Positions 10,631-20,582 of a stretch of 64,000 bases of DNA are shown piece after piece. The position numbers and the translations under genes were made by a program. The notes under the pieces are model-generated. The model was given only the letters and a program-made list of their open reading frames with translations. It did not search any database and had not been told where the DNA came from. Source of the DNA: Tetrapyrgos nigripes (lineage: Eukaryota > Basidiomycota > Agaricomycetes > Agaricales > Campanellaceae); assembly GCA_013368315.1 (NCBI GenBank), contig JAACJM010000259.1:1-64000 (forward strand), in the 5' to 3' direction. The first letter of the stretch is position 1; the number at the start of each line of letters is the position of its first letter.

Positions 10631-11545
10631 GAGTACAGCTTATCACCCACAGACTGACGGAGAATCTGAACGATACAACCAAGAGCTGGAGCAATTCTTA
10701 TGGATCTTCTGCAACTACCAACAGGAAGACTGGGTAGACTACATACCATATGTGGAGTTCAGTCATAATACTAGAGTTCACTCAGCAACTGGGAAATCAC
10801 CATTCGAACTTCTACACAGATACCAACCGCCATTCTTTCCAGTGTTCAACCTGACATCTAACCTACCAACAGTCAAAGAACGACTCGAAAACCTTAACCA
10901 ACTCAGAGACAAGCTCAAAGCTAGTCTATCTTCAGTGGCAGAAACCATGAAAAATCAACATGGAAACCACTCTATACCATGGATAGGGTACAAAGTTGGG
11001 GATAGAGTGTTACTCAATGGAAAAAATCTAAAAACGATGAGACCAAAAGCTAAGTTGTCAGATCGCTGTCATGGGCCATTCGAAATCATTGAAACAATCA
11101 GCCAGGTCAACTACAAGTTGAAATTACCGAAGACTTGGTGAATACACCCTGTCTTTCACGTGTTGTTACTCTCACCATACATTGAGACAGACGCACATGG
11201 GCCAAATTACCACCCACGGAGTTACTGGATGCAGACGAAGAATACGACATAGAAAAGATACTCGACTCGAAGTCCACCAGGAATAGAGAGGGGACTCAAT
11301 ACCTGATCAAGTGGTTGGACTACCCAGACTCTGAGAACTCGTGGGTCCCCATGTCCAACCTGTCAAATGTAATGGACATGGTCAAGAAATTCCATCAGGA
11401 ACACCCGCGGGCGTATCGACACAAGTAGATGGCGTTTACTGTCAAACGTTAACAAGGTCAGGTCCCCATCCAATCAGAGAATGCCTTTAGAAAACCACCT
11501 TCCAACACTGAATCAAAAGCACAACCGCACTCCACATTACAGCCA

Positions 11546-12130
11546 ATGGCCCTACTACTTCTTAAAGCCTCCAATATCATAGCCCAAATGTCCACCACTA
11601 CCACCACCGCCCTTGCAACCAACACCCAGACAACAACCACTGCAGAATCATGGCAACCTGAGTGGTGGCAACAATCCAATGGATGGTGTTGCACATACAA
11701 ACGACGCTCTGGACGACAGTGTCAACTCTGGATAGGACACCCAGGAGAACATAATGGGGTCAAGCAGTGTACATGGGGAGGGGAAGATGGAGGAACCCAA
11801 TGCAGATTGGGACAGGGACATAGAGCTAGATGTGTAGCTCACCGGACGTCTCTTTGGGCAGAACACAGGGGAAACATCGGATGGGGGGACGCAACAATAT
11901 GGGGAGCACACGTTGTTGAACAGGATGATGATGACGGATGGACACAACCAGACTGGCAGCCTGATTCATTGGTCTGGAAATCAGTAACTAACCTGACTGG
12001 ATGGGGAGATGTCACAGAGCCGGGGCCTGAGACATGGCCAGATGAATCAGAGTTAACGAGAAAGCTCTTTGACAATTGGAAAAGGTATTGTGTTAAGTGG
12101 TGTACGAGCTCCGGTGCAAGCTCGTCCTAA
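11546..12130 (+). CDS. accessory ORF of the chromovirus: duplicated Cys/His motif, Trp-rich (194 aa)
   Basis: This complete frame runs from ATG 11546 to TAA 12128-12130. It lies between the chromodomain stop (11428) and the 3' LTR (12142). The N-terminus has a Thr-rich stretch (about residues 16-35). Two related segments follow at about residues 48-98: C-T-x8-Q-C-x-L-x3-G-H-x3-H and C-T-x9-Q-C-x-L-x2-G-H-x3-C. Each could bind one zinc ion. The C-terminal half is acidic and rich in Trp (16 Trp in 194 residues overall), ending with a CVKWC pair. I recognise no known family. The frame has no stops although pol upstream has more than a dozen, and both CGA codons I saw (in KRRSGRQC) are intact. 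It could be a nucleic-acid-binding or host-interacting accessory protein; that is inference only. Confidence 0.6.
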   Translation: MALLLLKASNIIAQMSTTTTTALATNTQTTTTAESWQPEWWQQSNGWCCTYKRRSGRQCQLWIGHPGEHNGVKQCTWGGEDGGTQCRLGQGHRARCVAHRTSLWAEHRGNIGWGDATIWGAHVVEQDDDDGWTQPDWQPDSLVWKSVTNLTGWGDVTEPGPETWPDESELTRKLFDNWKRYCVKWCTSSGASSS

Positions 12131-12141
12131 GGAGGGGGTAG
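12131..12141 (+). promoter_or_regulatory. polypurine tract of chromovirus
   Basis: GGAGGGGGTAG lies directly before the 3' LTR start TGTCATG, as expected for the plus-strand primer. It follows the stop codon of the accessory ORF with no gap. Confidence 0.8.
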
Positions 12142-12567
12142 TGTCATGAATCGCTGTCCTATTCATCTCTCTATTCATTTCTTAACTCCACAGACTACTA
12201 TTCATTTCCTTCATATTCCCATCATCATTTTCCTTATCTACAGTTACCATTATTGATCTGACATATACATCTTTTATCTCCTCCAATTCCTATCTCCATG
12301 GACATTCTCACTTATTCAATTATCCTCTATTGACTTCTTTTACATATATACCAAGGGGCTTGTAACTAGTTCTTTAGTCTGTTCACTTCGTCTCCACTCC
12401 GCTCTCAGTACAGTGCAGTGTTGAGCATAGTCAGCTACTCATACGTCTCTCGTCCCTACTTTTCCCTACATCTCTTTTCTCTCTCTCTCATCTCTTATAT
12501 CTTGTCAATCTATCTTGTTCATTGTGTGACTTGGGTGGTTAATTGCTAAGTGACAACGTTCTTGACA
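12142..12567 (+). repeat. 3' LTR of chromovirus
   Basis: 426 bp, TGTCATGAATCGCT...TTGACA, followed by the duplicated TCTAC. Differences from the 5' LTR include CCGTCC/CTGTCC, TCCGAT/TCCAAT and ATCGTG/ATTGTG, all CpG transitions, and one CT-repeat indel. Confidence 0.95.
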
Positions 12568-12572
12568 TCTAC

Positions 12573-13315
12573 TGTTGTCCTGTCTATGTCTACTGCTTAG
12601 AGCCAAGTGTGTGCTCTTTACCACAACAAGTAGCAAAAAGGAAGTCAAGAAGGCTGAATCGCTGATTTATCAATGGAGTCTACGGCTCAGTTATGGGACA
12701 GGGAGAAATGACTGTAGACAATGTGTACATTTACCAGACAGACTGTAGTGACCAGACACGAGAGAGTGACCTGAGTACCAGTCAATGACGCTCTTGAAGT
12801 GAAGGAGGGGAGGAGGGAGGAGGATTGTATTAGTATTACCTGGGCTGGGACCAAGAAATCATATGCCGTGGGTCCAGGCAACCCAATGTAGCTACTGTAT
12901 GTAATAGGTATATCTTCAGGGAGGGAGGTGAACAGGCTTCAGGGAAAAGATGGCCAGCAAGAAAAAGAAAACGTAGATTATAATCTGAGTCCAGCCTCGG
13001 ATACTACCGGTTCAAAGGAATTGCACTAAGACGAGCACTCCTTCAGAAGGGCTGGGCTTGATAGTATTAGTGGTAAGGATATTGGGTATTCAAGTTGGAA
13101 TGGTGATGTGGTTTTGAAGGGAGAAACAACGCAGCTGAACCCATGTTGGCTTGAAGCTGATGATGACAGTTCAGGACGCAAAGTGTCGGCAACTGCCTAT
13201 GTTAGTCTGTCTGTGAGAGACTAGCAGCTGCCAAATGCAATGGGTGCCATCTCAGGCTGTCTTTCCCCACTCCTCCACCACTTTCCTTCTGCCAAATCCT
13301 AATTGAGTCCATGTC
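12573..13315. other. intergenic sequence, no supported gene
   Basis: I see no coding motif or repeat structure that I can support. It is flanked by the chromovirus and by a short truncated coding fragment. Confidence 0.4.
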
Positions 13316-13419
13316 ATGGGCATCAAATCCTCTTCATCCTCGGGCCCAATCAAAGCTGCCTCTGACCGTCTGCTTCTGAGGCAATGGGATGAGGACTCTT
13401 ACCTGCCATGGTATACAGT
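13316..13419 (+). pseudogene. 5' fragment of an unknown gene (WDEDSYL motif), cut by a MITE
   Basis: From ATG 13316 the frame reads MGIKSSSSSG, then ASDRLLLRQWDEDSYLPWYTV, after which the MITE starts. A related piece on the minus strand at 18242-18396 has QWDEDSYLLLYTVDGAPTYP and continues with TLPPRHRTAQETLFFIV. Both are truncated remains of one unrecognised gene family. The sequence after the MITE (13827 on) also matches 18380-18450. Confidence 0.4.
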
Positions 13420-13818
13420 CAAGGGGGCTCCATGTGATAACATTTCCATATAGAGGTGGTTAGTTAGTCCAGCTGCCAGGCCGTTAATTTTTTTGGAACT
13501 CCCCCTATTCTAGGGTCTGGAAGGGGTTCTGACTGGGTTATAAGGTAATCCTAGGTATTAATCACCATTTGTTCTCTAACAAACAATATTTTGAACTATT
13601 GTCAACCATAAATGCAATCACTTTTGAGAGAGTCTTATGAAGCTGCAGTAGACCTGGAGACATTTATGGAGCCCTCTGGAGATAAAACTCGGATCTAATC
13701 GGCTTATCATTACCACATTTGGTATATAAGCTTATGTAACAGTTAGTTAGTCCAGTGTCCGAGGCCTTAAAATTTTTTCCGACCCTATATGACCCTACAA
13801 AATCCTGGACCCCCCTTG
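13420..13818. mobile_element. hAT-type MITE, family A copy 2 (399 bp)
   Basis: Exact 8-bp target duplication TATACAGT at 13412-13419 and 13819-13826. Termini are CAAGGGGGCTCC and CAAGGGGGGTCC (minus strand). Inside are facing copies of GGTTAGTTAGTCCAG / CAGTTAGTTAGTCCAG near the two ends. It is diverged from the other two copies but has the same length class and termini. Confidence 0.85.
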
Positions 13819-13826
13819 TATACAGT

Positions 13827-14630
13827 GGCCTGCATCAACATATTTGAAATTGAGTAAAAAAGCAATTGAGTTATTGGCTCTGAAGAGGTAGATGTGGGCT
13901 ACCGGCTGGGCACTAGTTTGTTGCTCAACGAACGCTGCTCGACGGAGAATTTGCGGAGAAGGTGTTTGGTGCTGAGTCTGCGGTGTTGACAGAAAAGAAT
14001 ATATTTTCCTTGTATTTTCCCGGGATCAGGATAGTGCAACCATTTTCGCTCAGAATAAGATATATATAGGAGTTGTATATCGGAGCATTGTTGGAAATTA
14101 ATTTCGGATTCATCTCTTTTTTCCCCTCGCAGTCTCAAGAAACATTGGATATCCTCACAAATCTGTAGCAGTTACTAGAGAAATTTCTATTTTGCCTACA
14201 GAACATAGTCAGAATCCACATTTACTGAGCCACATCACACCTTTCTTGGTGCCCACAATTCGAAGAGTACGCGTCAAAATGCCAGCTTCCTGATATTTAG
14301 TTTTTATACCGCACATCTCAGGCTTAAATCCTCTCCTTAGGCCTTAAAACTTTCCTGTCGAAATCATAACCCTTAAATTTAAGGGTGTTAAACCCTTGAA
14401 GTGCTTAAGGGTTAAACCCTGAAGTGGAACACTGGTGGAATGTGGAATGTGGGACGTGAACTTTGTCTAAAGCGCAGGGCGTTGTCTGTCCCAAAAGGTG
14501 TCAGGAAGGAGCGTATATTACGAGGCCTTTAGCCGAGTTAACTTATGTCGTCTTCGCAACTTTTCCACGCCTGCAATTTCTATTGGCCAGTCTCTATGAT
14601 GCCGACAACCGAACGAGGATGCCGTCGGCT
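13827..14630. other. intergenic, with a TTAAGGG-rich palindromic patch
   Basis: No gene is supported. Between about 14317 and 14430 the motif CCTTAA/TTAAGG recurs many times in both orientations, including CCTTAAATTTAAGG and TTAAGGGTTAAACCCT. It looks like the subterminal repeats of a MITE, although I could not find ends. It is not a telomere: the units are irregular and inverted. Confidence 0.4.
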
Positions 14631-14719
14631 TTTTGATCCGACCCAAGCTGTCGTCAACCATGAACAAACAATGACATAGCCCAAGTCGCATCGGATTTTC
14701 ATAAGTCCTTTCACCTTCA
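14631..14719 (+). repeat. fragment of MULE terminal inverted repeat
   Basis: Aligns with the left MULE TIR at about 55818-55910 through TTTTGATCCGAC, AAGCTGTCGTCAAC, AATGACATAG, TCGGATTTT and AAGTCCTTTC. This is a relic of another member of that family. The following GGCCTCGTAAATTGCCATGCG phrase recurs at about 32068. Confidence 0.6.
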
Positions 14720-15594
14720 CCCTACGATGTGCTACTACAGGCCTCGTAAATTGCCATGCGAAGCAGTGGCATCTTTCCCCAGTCCAAAATCTATGTTTAT
14801 ACAAATCCAATATGGCTGACGTGAGATATGAATAGCAGTGAAGTACTGAGTGTTTTTAAGTATGTACAAAGTAGAAAAAAGAAGCAATTTGAGAGGTGAA
14901 ACCGGCTAGTGTTAGGACATGAGAAGCCGCCAATGTGTTGGTATTTAAAGACGAGAGGTAGTGCAATACTCGTAACTGCACAGGTATACTCGCTGCACAC
15001 CGTACACCGCACACAGATCCGCTGCCCGCCTCCAGAACGCCGTTGGTCACGCATACAGGCTGCAGTTGCTCTTTGACCAGGACGGGATGCGCGCGTTGCT
15101 ATATCCAGGAGTAAGTCTACGCGTATTCCGTTATCATCCCTCGCAACCTGAAAAGTTCCCTTGACTACGGCTAGAGATCTAACAACACTCATGTCTATCA
15201 GCGAATCGGCGCTGTGTTGGGTTTCTAATATGTACAAGTATACCAGTGATGGACCAATGGGCCATGGGCGTGGTGCTGTGTAGGGCGTGACAGGATATGA
15301 TCATCTCAGTCATTCGAAGATGGTTATTTGATCCTTATCCTAAAGGGGCTACTTGTCAACGGGTATCTATCAACGACGCAGTGGTTATAATCATTGTTGT
15401 GATGTTGAGTGATGCATTTGCTTTCATTCTTTCCTTCCCTTCCTTCCCTTCCTTTCTCCTTGGCCCTTATCCTCTCCCCGCTATCACTCATCTGTTACAT
15501 TGCCTTCAATATAACGTCTCGGCTTGCTGGATCTACAGGCTAAATGTTCAACATAGCGGCGAGATGCATTACCCTTCGCTGCTCTCAAATACAC
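14720..15594. other. upstream region of the GH76-like gene, no supported gene
   Basis: Open frames on the minus strand here (14797-15237) have no recognisable domain. CT-rich runs (CCTTCCCTTCC at about 15435-15455) precede the gene and are typical of fungal promoters. Confidence 0.4.
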
Positions 15595-18096
15595 ATGCTG
15601 CAGGTCATAGGCTTCCTTGTGGTAGCTTCATACCTGGCAGGACTAGTAAATGCTCTGGAATTCACTTCGAAACCATCTCCAAGCTGGAGGGTAGGTTCCA
15701 GTGAAATTTTTTTGACGTTTTCTAACCTTTACTACATGAACCAAAATCTATCAGAAACCAGCAATAACCACGTCCTCGGAGGATCGGGTCTCTCTAGCTG
15801 AGAGAGCCTTTGAAAAGGCTCTTGGACTGCTTAATCAGACAACTGGAAAATACACTGGTGCGCAGACATAATTATTCTCAGTAAACTTCCATTAACTATG
15901 ATCTGGGGCTTTGGGACAATTAGACAACCTCGATATGACAATGCCTGGAGCACTTTACTATGAAATGGCTAGATTTGATTTCCTCACCAATCAGACCAAG
16001 TTCAAAGATCAGATATTGAATTATTTTGGTATTGTTGAAGGAGAATTTCCAAGCTTTGAGATGGATTTGTGAGTTGATTATTCTCTTGGAACTTCATCAG
16101 TTTTCAATATTCTTTTGCAGTGTTGGTACTCTCTTTTCTAAGCCTCCTTGCTTTACTGATGACACAAACTGTGAAACAGCTTGATGATGGGCTGTAAGTA
16201 TTTGCTTCGACTGTTCTGTGCTTGCAATTTTCCAATTAATTGGTTCTGACTTTACAGTGTATTTGGCTATGCTGCAATGCATGCATATAAAGCCTACAAT
16301 GATGACATCTTCTTGAGTTATGCACAAGACTCTTGGGAATATGGAATGAACTATACACTGTCCAATGATCAAGTTGTAGCTCATCAGACACCAGTGAGGA
16401 ATTTTACCTTGCAGGTTGACTGTACTGGATGTAAGTATCAGTAGAATTCATCATTTTATATGGTGATTTTTGACGCCTGTGCTGCTATTTCTTTTTATTC
16501 TGGTTTACAGTTAAAGTCACTGGTGGATTCATTTTGGGTGAGTGATAAGCAATTACTTCAATTTTCATTGCTAAATTTTATAAATACTCCACAGGCCATA
16601 GACCCCAGCACCACTCTTCTAAATGGTCTTTCATCTGGGTGAGTCAGCCATCTTCAGGGATTGTTGATTATTGTTTATTTACTTCTGTATTTTCAGGTCA
16701 TTTCTGGTGTGAGAAAAAAAAGAAATTATTTGCACTGCTGAAATTTGATTTAACATTATCAGATTATCGGGCCTTCTAGCTGAAGTCACAGCAAACAATA
16801 CTTATCTGGATGCTGCTATTGCCTCATCCGAATTTATTCTAAACCTGCTTGGTAATTCAAATAGCCTCATAAAAGATTCTCTGAATATTGGGCCCACGGA
16901 TACCTGCCAAGCTGGGCAGGATTACCCATATAACTCTGGACTTACAATTGAGGGCTTGGCTATCTTGGATGCTCTTCAACCAGATCCAGACAGGTTGCAA
17001 AAGTAAGGAGGATCGTTGGACTCAGTAGTATGGTCAATTAAACTGATATTTCAAGGCTGTATAACATTATTTCTGCAGCTACCATTGCTGATTGGCATAA
17101 CAAGGATGGCGTTATTGTTTCAAATGCGCCTTCTGGATACGGTCACCGTAAGTGTTGTCTTATCTAGTCAGTTAAATTGGAAACTTACAAGGTCGACAAA
17201 TATTGATAGCTCAGCAAGGTGGAGATAGCCATTTAATCAGAGCGATGAATGAAGTTTACCACCGAACAAATGATTCAAATCTGCAAAGTTATGCTGAAAA
17301 ATACCTGTCTGTCCAAGTAAGTGCTGATTAAAAATTTACACATGCACTTACATGCAATATTCTGTAGTACAATGCTTTGCTTGACTTCTCCACATCAGAA
17401 GGAACAGACATTTACGGTGGTCAATGGACAGGTCCTCCTTCAGATCAAATTTCCGGTGAAAATCAGACAGTTGCACTTAGCCTCCTGGTTAATGCCATAT
17501 CACTGACTGACGCTATTCAATCACCGGAACCCACATTCACAACCATACCCCCAGGCGCAACATCACCCGCATCACCACCATCATCTCATTCAGCGAGAAC
17601 CGGTGCTATTATAGGCGGTGTGATCGGCGGAGTTATATTAGTCATTTTGACTGGGCTTTGTTTCCTTCGTCTTCGTCGCAAGAACCAACGAAGGTTAAAC
17701 GCACCATCTCAATACCTACCCAGCTTTGTGGTATTCCCATCTTCATCACAGACAACACTCGGACAGTCTGCCAGCAGCGGTTATTCTAGGGCGCAGAAGG
17801 GCCAAAATTCCAATAACAGAAATCAGTTTGCATCCGACAGAATTATTCAGCCACTGGATGGGAAGAGAGGAATTCGAGAGCAAACTACTCTTCCAGCATC
17901 TTCAGCTGATAATGTAACCCAAGACACGGCACCACCTGCAACCACAGTTCCAATTACTCAGCCGCCATTGCCATCAGTACAAAATCGAGACAATATGACA
18001 ACAGAGGACCTGATAACGTTGCTGAATCAACGTTTGCAACCTGGTCCTCATTGGGAGGAAGAAATGCCACCAGAGTATCCTCGTACACCTCACTGA
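15595..18096 (+). CDS. GH76-like (alpha-1,6-mannanase family) protein with C-terminal membrane anchor
   Basis: Eleven exons join in one frame of 599 aa: 15595-15690, 15755-15857, 15924-16068, 16143-16193, 16258-16430, 16511-16537, 16602-16638, 16763-17002, 17056-17147, 17210-17316, 17368-18096. ATG 15595 gives a typical signal peptide (MLQVIGFLVVASYLAGLVNA); ATG 15544 would add 17 residues ahead of it. The lumenal part has the (alpha/alpha)6 landmarks of agaric GH76 proteins: ALYYEMARFDF, LDDGLVFGYAAMHAY, ATIADWHNKDGV, QQGGDSHLIRA and IYGGQWTGPPSD. A Ser/Thr/Pro linker, one membrane helix (AIIGGVIGGVILVILTGLCF), a basic stop-transfer (RLRRKNQRR) and a cytoplasmic tail of about 145 residues follow. 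Bacterial relatives cleave alpha-1,6-mannan via a tandem Asp pair; LDDG is the only such pair I see, so activity is unproven. A wall-mannan or wall-remodelling role is inferred. Confidence 0.85.
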
Positions 18097-18241
18097 GCGT
18101 GGCTGAAGTTGGGACAGAAAGGAAACATAGGACATGTACAATAGGGTATTGACATTATGGGTGTATATACTGTCTGTCCGTTGCACCCGTTGCAATCTAA
18201 AAGAAAAGCTTCATCTACTGATGATGTTTAACCGACAAAGA

Positions 18242-18396
18242 GAGTTGTCTCCTGCCCCATGACCTCTTTCATTGACAATGAAGAACAGAGTTTCCTGGGC
18301 TGTCCGATGCCGAGGAGGAAGAGTTGGATATGTCGGTGCACCGTCCACTGTATACAGCAGTAGGTACGAGTCCTCGTCCCATTGCCCAAAAGGCAA
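18242..18396 (-). pseudogene. fragment of the WDEDSYL gene family
   Basis: The frame reads GQWDEDSYLLLYTVDGAPTY, then TLPPRHRTAQETLFFIV, and breaks. It relates to the truncated frame at 13316. The flank (18380-18450) matches 13850-13915 but in a different relative orientation, so the locus was rearranged. Confidence 0.4.
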
Positions 18397-18577
18397 TTGA
18401 ATTATTGACTTTGAAGAGGTAGATGTGGGCCATCAACTGGGCACTGGTTCGTTTGATATTCAGCCTCTCGCAAGAATCAATGGAACAACGGAGACACGTA
18501 CACCCAGGAATGAGTAGCCAGATCCCAAATTCTCGAAGGATCTTTAGAAATAAGTACCGAATGTTCATTCGTCGAAT

Positions 18578-18616
18578 ACCTCAGTCTGCTGCTCTCCCAG
18601 CTGAGCTATACCACTG
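18578..18616 (-). pseudogene. 5' half of a tRNA-Phe gene
   Basis: On the minus strand, TATAGCTCAGCTGGGAGAGC and AGCAGACTGAGG match the 5' exon of the intact tRNA-Phe genes. The 3' half is absent. Confidence 0.6.
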
Positions 18617-18619
18617 ATA

Positions 18620-20580
18620 CTCTCAAAGAAACGCGTTGGACACCGTGCAGATGAGTGGACAGAATTTGAAAACGGAATCATAATATTCTCCTCTCCACAT
18701 TCCCAACATACGCAGTACAGTGCGTTTCACTCTTCACTCTTCCCCCCTCCAAATCAGCATCTTATCCCCTCTGAATCCCTATCCCGATTACCATCCCCAT
18801 CTATCACCACTTAACACAAGTCCGTACGAAGGCGAGGCGAGAGCGTTTTCAGTTGAGAGACAGCTGAGAGAAAGGTATGGAAGTCCTGAAGAGGGAGGGG
18901 AAAAGTGAAGGTGACGACGGTCTAACGTGATTATGAGCAAGGATGAGTAAGAGGTGGTGTGTTGAGGGTGAGGGAGAGGCAGAAAAGAGAAAGCAGCAGA
19001 GAGGGAGAGGGCCCAAGAGGGGGTCCAGCTTCATTCGTTGGCGATTCCAAAGACGTATTTGGGGGAAAAAAGACATGTACAAAGCACAAAGGATCAAAGC
19101 CAAAGACGAAACATCGGAGAATTACGAGTGAGAGGGGTTGTGGGGGCGGGCGAGCCTAGCGGGTGTTGTTGTACGGATTAGGAGAAGAAGGGGCAGAGGG
19201 TGCGAGATTTGTTAGAAAAAAAGAAAAGGACGAGGTATGATTGGCAGCGTGTAGAGTGTAGTGCGTAAAAAATATTGTAGGTGTAGAGCTGGTGTAGAGA
19301 GTAGGAGTGAGGCGAAGTGCATGACGGCCGCAAGCCTGCAAAATACAGGTTAGTTCAGTGAGCCAGAAGAGCGAGAGAGAGGACGCATACAAAAGACGGG
19401 AAATGGGGTGAAGAAAGCAAAAGCACAACGAAGAAGATGAAGAAAGGAGAACGAAGCAAGACGAAAAAGAAGGACGAAGAATCAAGAGGACTCACTACTA
19501 AACGGACTACTCCCCTTGCTCCACCCCTTTCCTCACACTCCCCTCAAGTCTATCCCCACCGCCCTCCTGTCCACTATCTTCATAGATATCGCGATATCGG
19601 CCCCCTCCCAAACAACATCCAATGTGATTACCAACCCGCCAGTCGGATCTCCACATATTCCAATGGCTTTCTGACCGTCCCTTCAAAGTCTCAATAGGAT
19701 GTCTTGTATGCGCCCATTAGAAGCGCTGAAGTTGCTTCATCTTGGAGGTATGAGTCTTCAGGAAGGGGAATGAACGGCTATTTTGGCGGCTATTAGTAGA
19801 AAACCCGTGCCGGGCGGCGGCGGCTAAAACGGGCTTGTCCCCTTACCACCATCATCACCTGGAATATCCATTGCAGGTCTCAGGAATTTCGTAGGTCTGA
19901 GGTGCGCACTAATTGTTTCCAAGTTCCTTCCTCGTAGTTCCTATCGGTTGGCTGCAGACACTGGCAAAACTACAGCAACGAGCGACTCTGTAGCACTTGT
20001 CGCCTCTCTCAGGTCATGCTCGCCTGTCTATATCATAGTCGTCTATAGACTATACTACTCAAACGTGCCAAGAAGCTCTTAGGAGGCCAATTAGAAACTG
20101 GGCTGAAGTCTTCTCGCATTAATGGGTCTATACACCCTCCAGGACATGATGTACTTTTGGGTCATAAGCCCTTCCCGGACCTTTTCCCCCCCAAGGTCCG
20201 TTCTCGGGTAGACCGGCTGCACACCCCTTGGGCCTGACTCTCCAGTCTAACTCTCTACTCGTCGCTCTTCAGTCGGGACTTTACCCCACTCTCACTGGCC
20301 TTTCCCTCCCACTCATCTGCACCTTGGACTCCCGTCACTTTGAGTTGGGATGGATTGTATACTACACCGTACATGTCATCTCTTTTCACTTGCACCACCC
20401 GTCATCAGCTGGAAGTTTGCATTTACCGCTTTCTAACATTTAACGTTTAACGAAGGAGACTCTAGGTCTACCGCTCTTTTCGTCACTACACATTTCCGCC
20501 TCGAGTCGTCTAATCTTTAATCGACCGACGACGCTTTCCCTTTTACTCTACTTTTATGTCGCCATTTTGTATCATCAATA
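18620..20580. other. long intergenic region, low complexity, no supported gene
   Basis: It is purine-rich from about 18840 to 19490, with open frames on both strands that are compositional. Around 19780-19840 a short palindromic phrase (CGGCTATTTTGGCGGCTATTAG facing GGCGGCGGCTAAAACGG) suggests a small foldback. I recognise no RNA gene. Confidence 0.4.
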
Positions 20581-20582
20581 TA

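Larger units (their letters stand above)
6890..11428 (+). pseudogene. pol of chromovirus: RT, RNase H, integrase, chromodomain
   Basis: The RT block reads [20 protein letters not shown] with DYRELN (7245-7330), then [11 protein letters not shown]. The catalytic YMDDILIF is at 7605-7628, with the Asp pair present. After the hAT insertion the RT thumb continues (DFLGLIVSH, AFLGFRNFYRRFIKDF). RNase H shows EVDALEYATGG, HDKELLAI and a terminal DPLSRQ. Integrase has the HHCC finger (KLHHDSLATGHPG...CAKCQ, 9822-9960), a core with ISDRGPQFAS, and after the MITE STAYHPQTDG and SHNTRVHSATGKSPFELLH. A chromodomain (YDIEKILDSKS...YLIKWLDYPDSENSWVP) ends at TAG 11426-11428. TGA codons interrupt it at 7098, 7146, 7440, 9154, 9268, 9328, 9418, 9430, 9589, 9640, 9809, 10145 and 11139, mostly where Arg is conserved. 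There is also a frameshift near 7475. Confidence 0.9.
2406..12567 (+). mobile_element. Ty3/gypsy chromovirus, full-length but inactivated
   Basis: The element is bounded by near-identical LTRs (2406-2828 and 12142-12567, each TGTCATGAAT...TTGACA). It has a perfect 5-bp target duplication, TCTAC, at 2401-2405 and 12568-12572. The order is 5' LTR, an open frame upstream of gag, gag with zinc knuckle, protease remnant, reverse transcriptase, RNase H, integrase, chromodomain, an accessory ORF, polypurine tract, 3' LTR. Two hAT-type elements (7693-8798, 10243-10630) and an unassigned stretch (about 5735-6540) interrupt it. The coding part carries numerous in-frame TGA codons. LTRs differ at about a dozen sites plus a short indel, several of them CpG transitions, so the insertion is moderately old. 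It resembles Ty3 elements of agaric fungi; I cannot assign a named family. Confidence 0.95.

Noticed and set aside
4186..11141. TGA read as a sense codon (code change or recoding) in the chromovirus
   Set aside because: Host genes in the window end normally at TGA (for example 26334-26336 and 36331-36333), and the positions fit Arg CGA decay. Recoding is not needed.
14340..14430. Telomere-like repeats
   Set aside because: The motif is TTAAGGG, irregular and in both orientations, and lies inside a gene region; it does not match tandem TTAGGG.
14797..15237. 146-codon minus-strand frame
   Set aside because: No domain, unusual composition, no homologous motif; likely chance in GC-richer sequence.
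20100..20230. Possible rRNA or snRNA because of GC-rich conserved-looking sequence
   Set aside because: I could not match any conserved rRNA or snRNA core.
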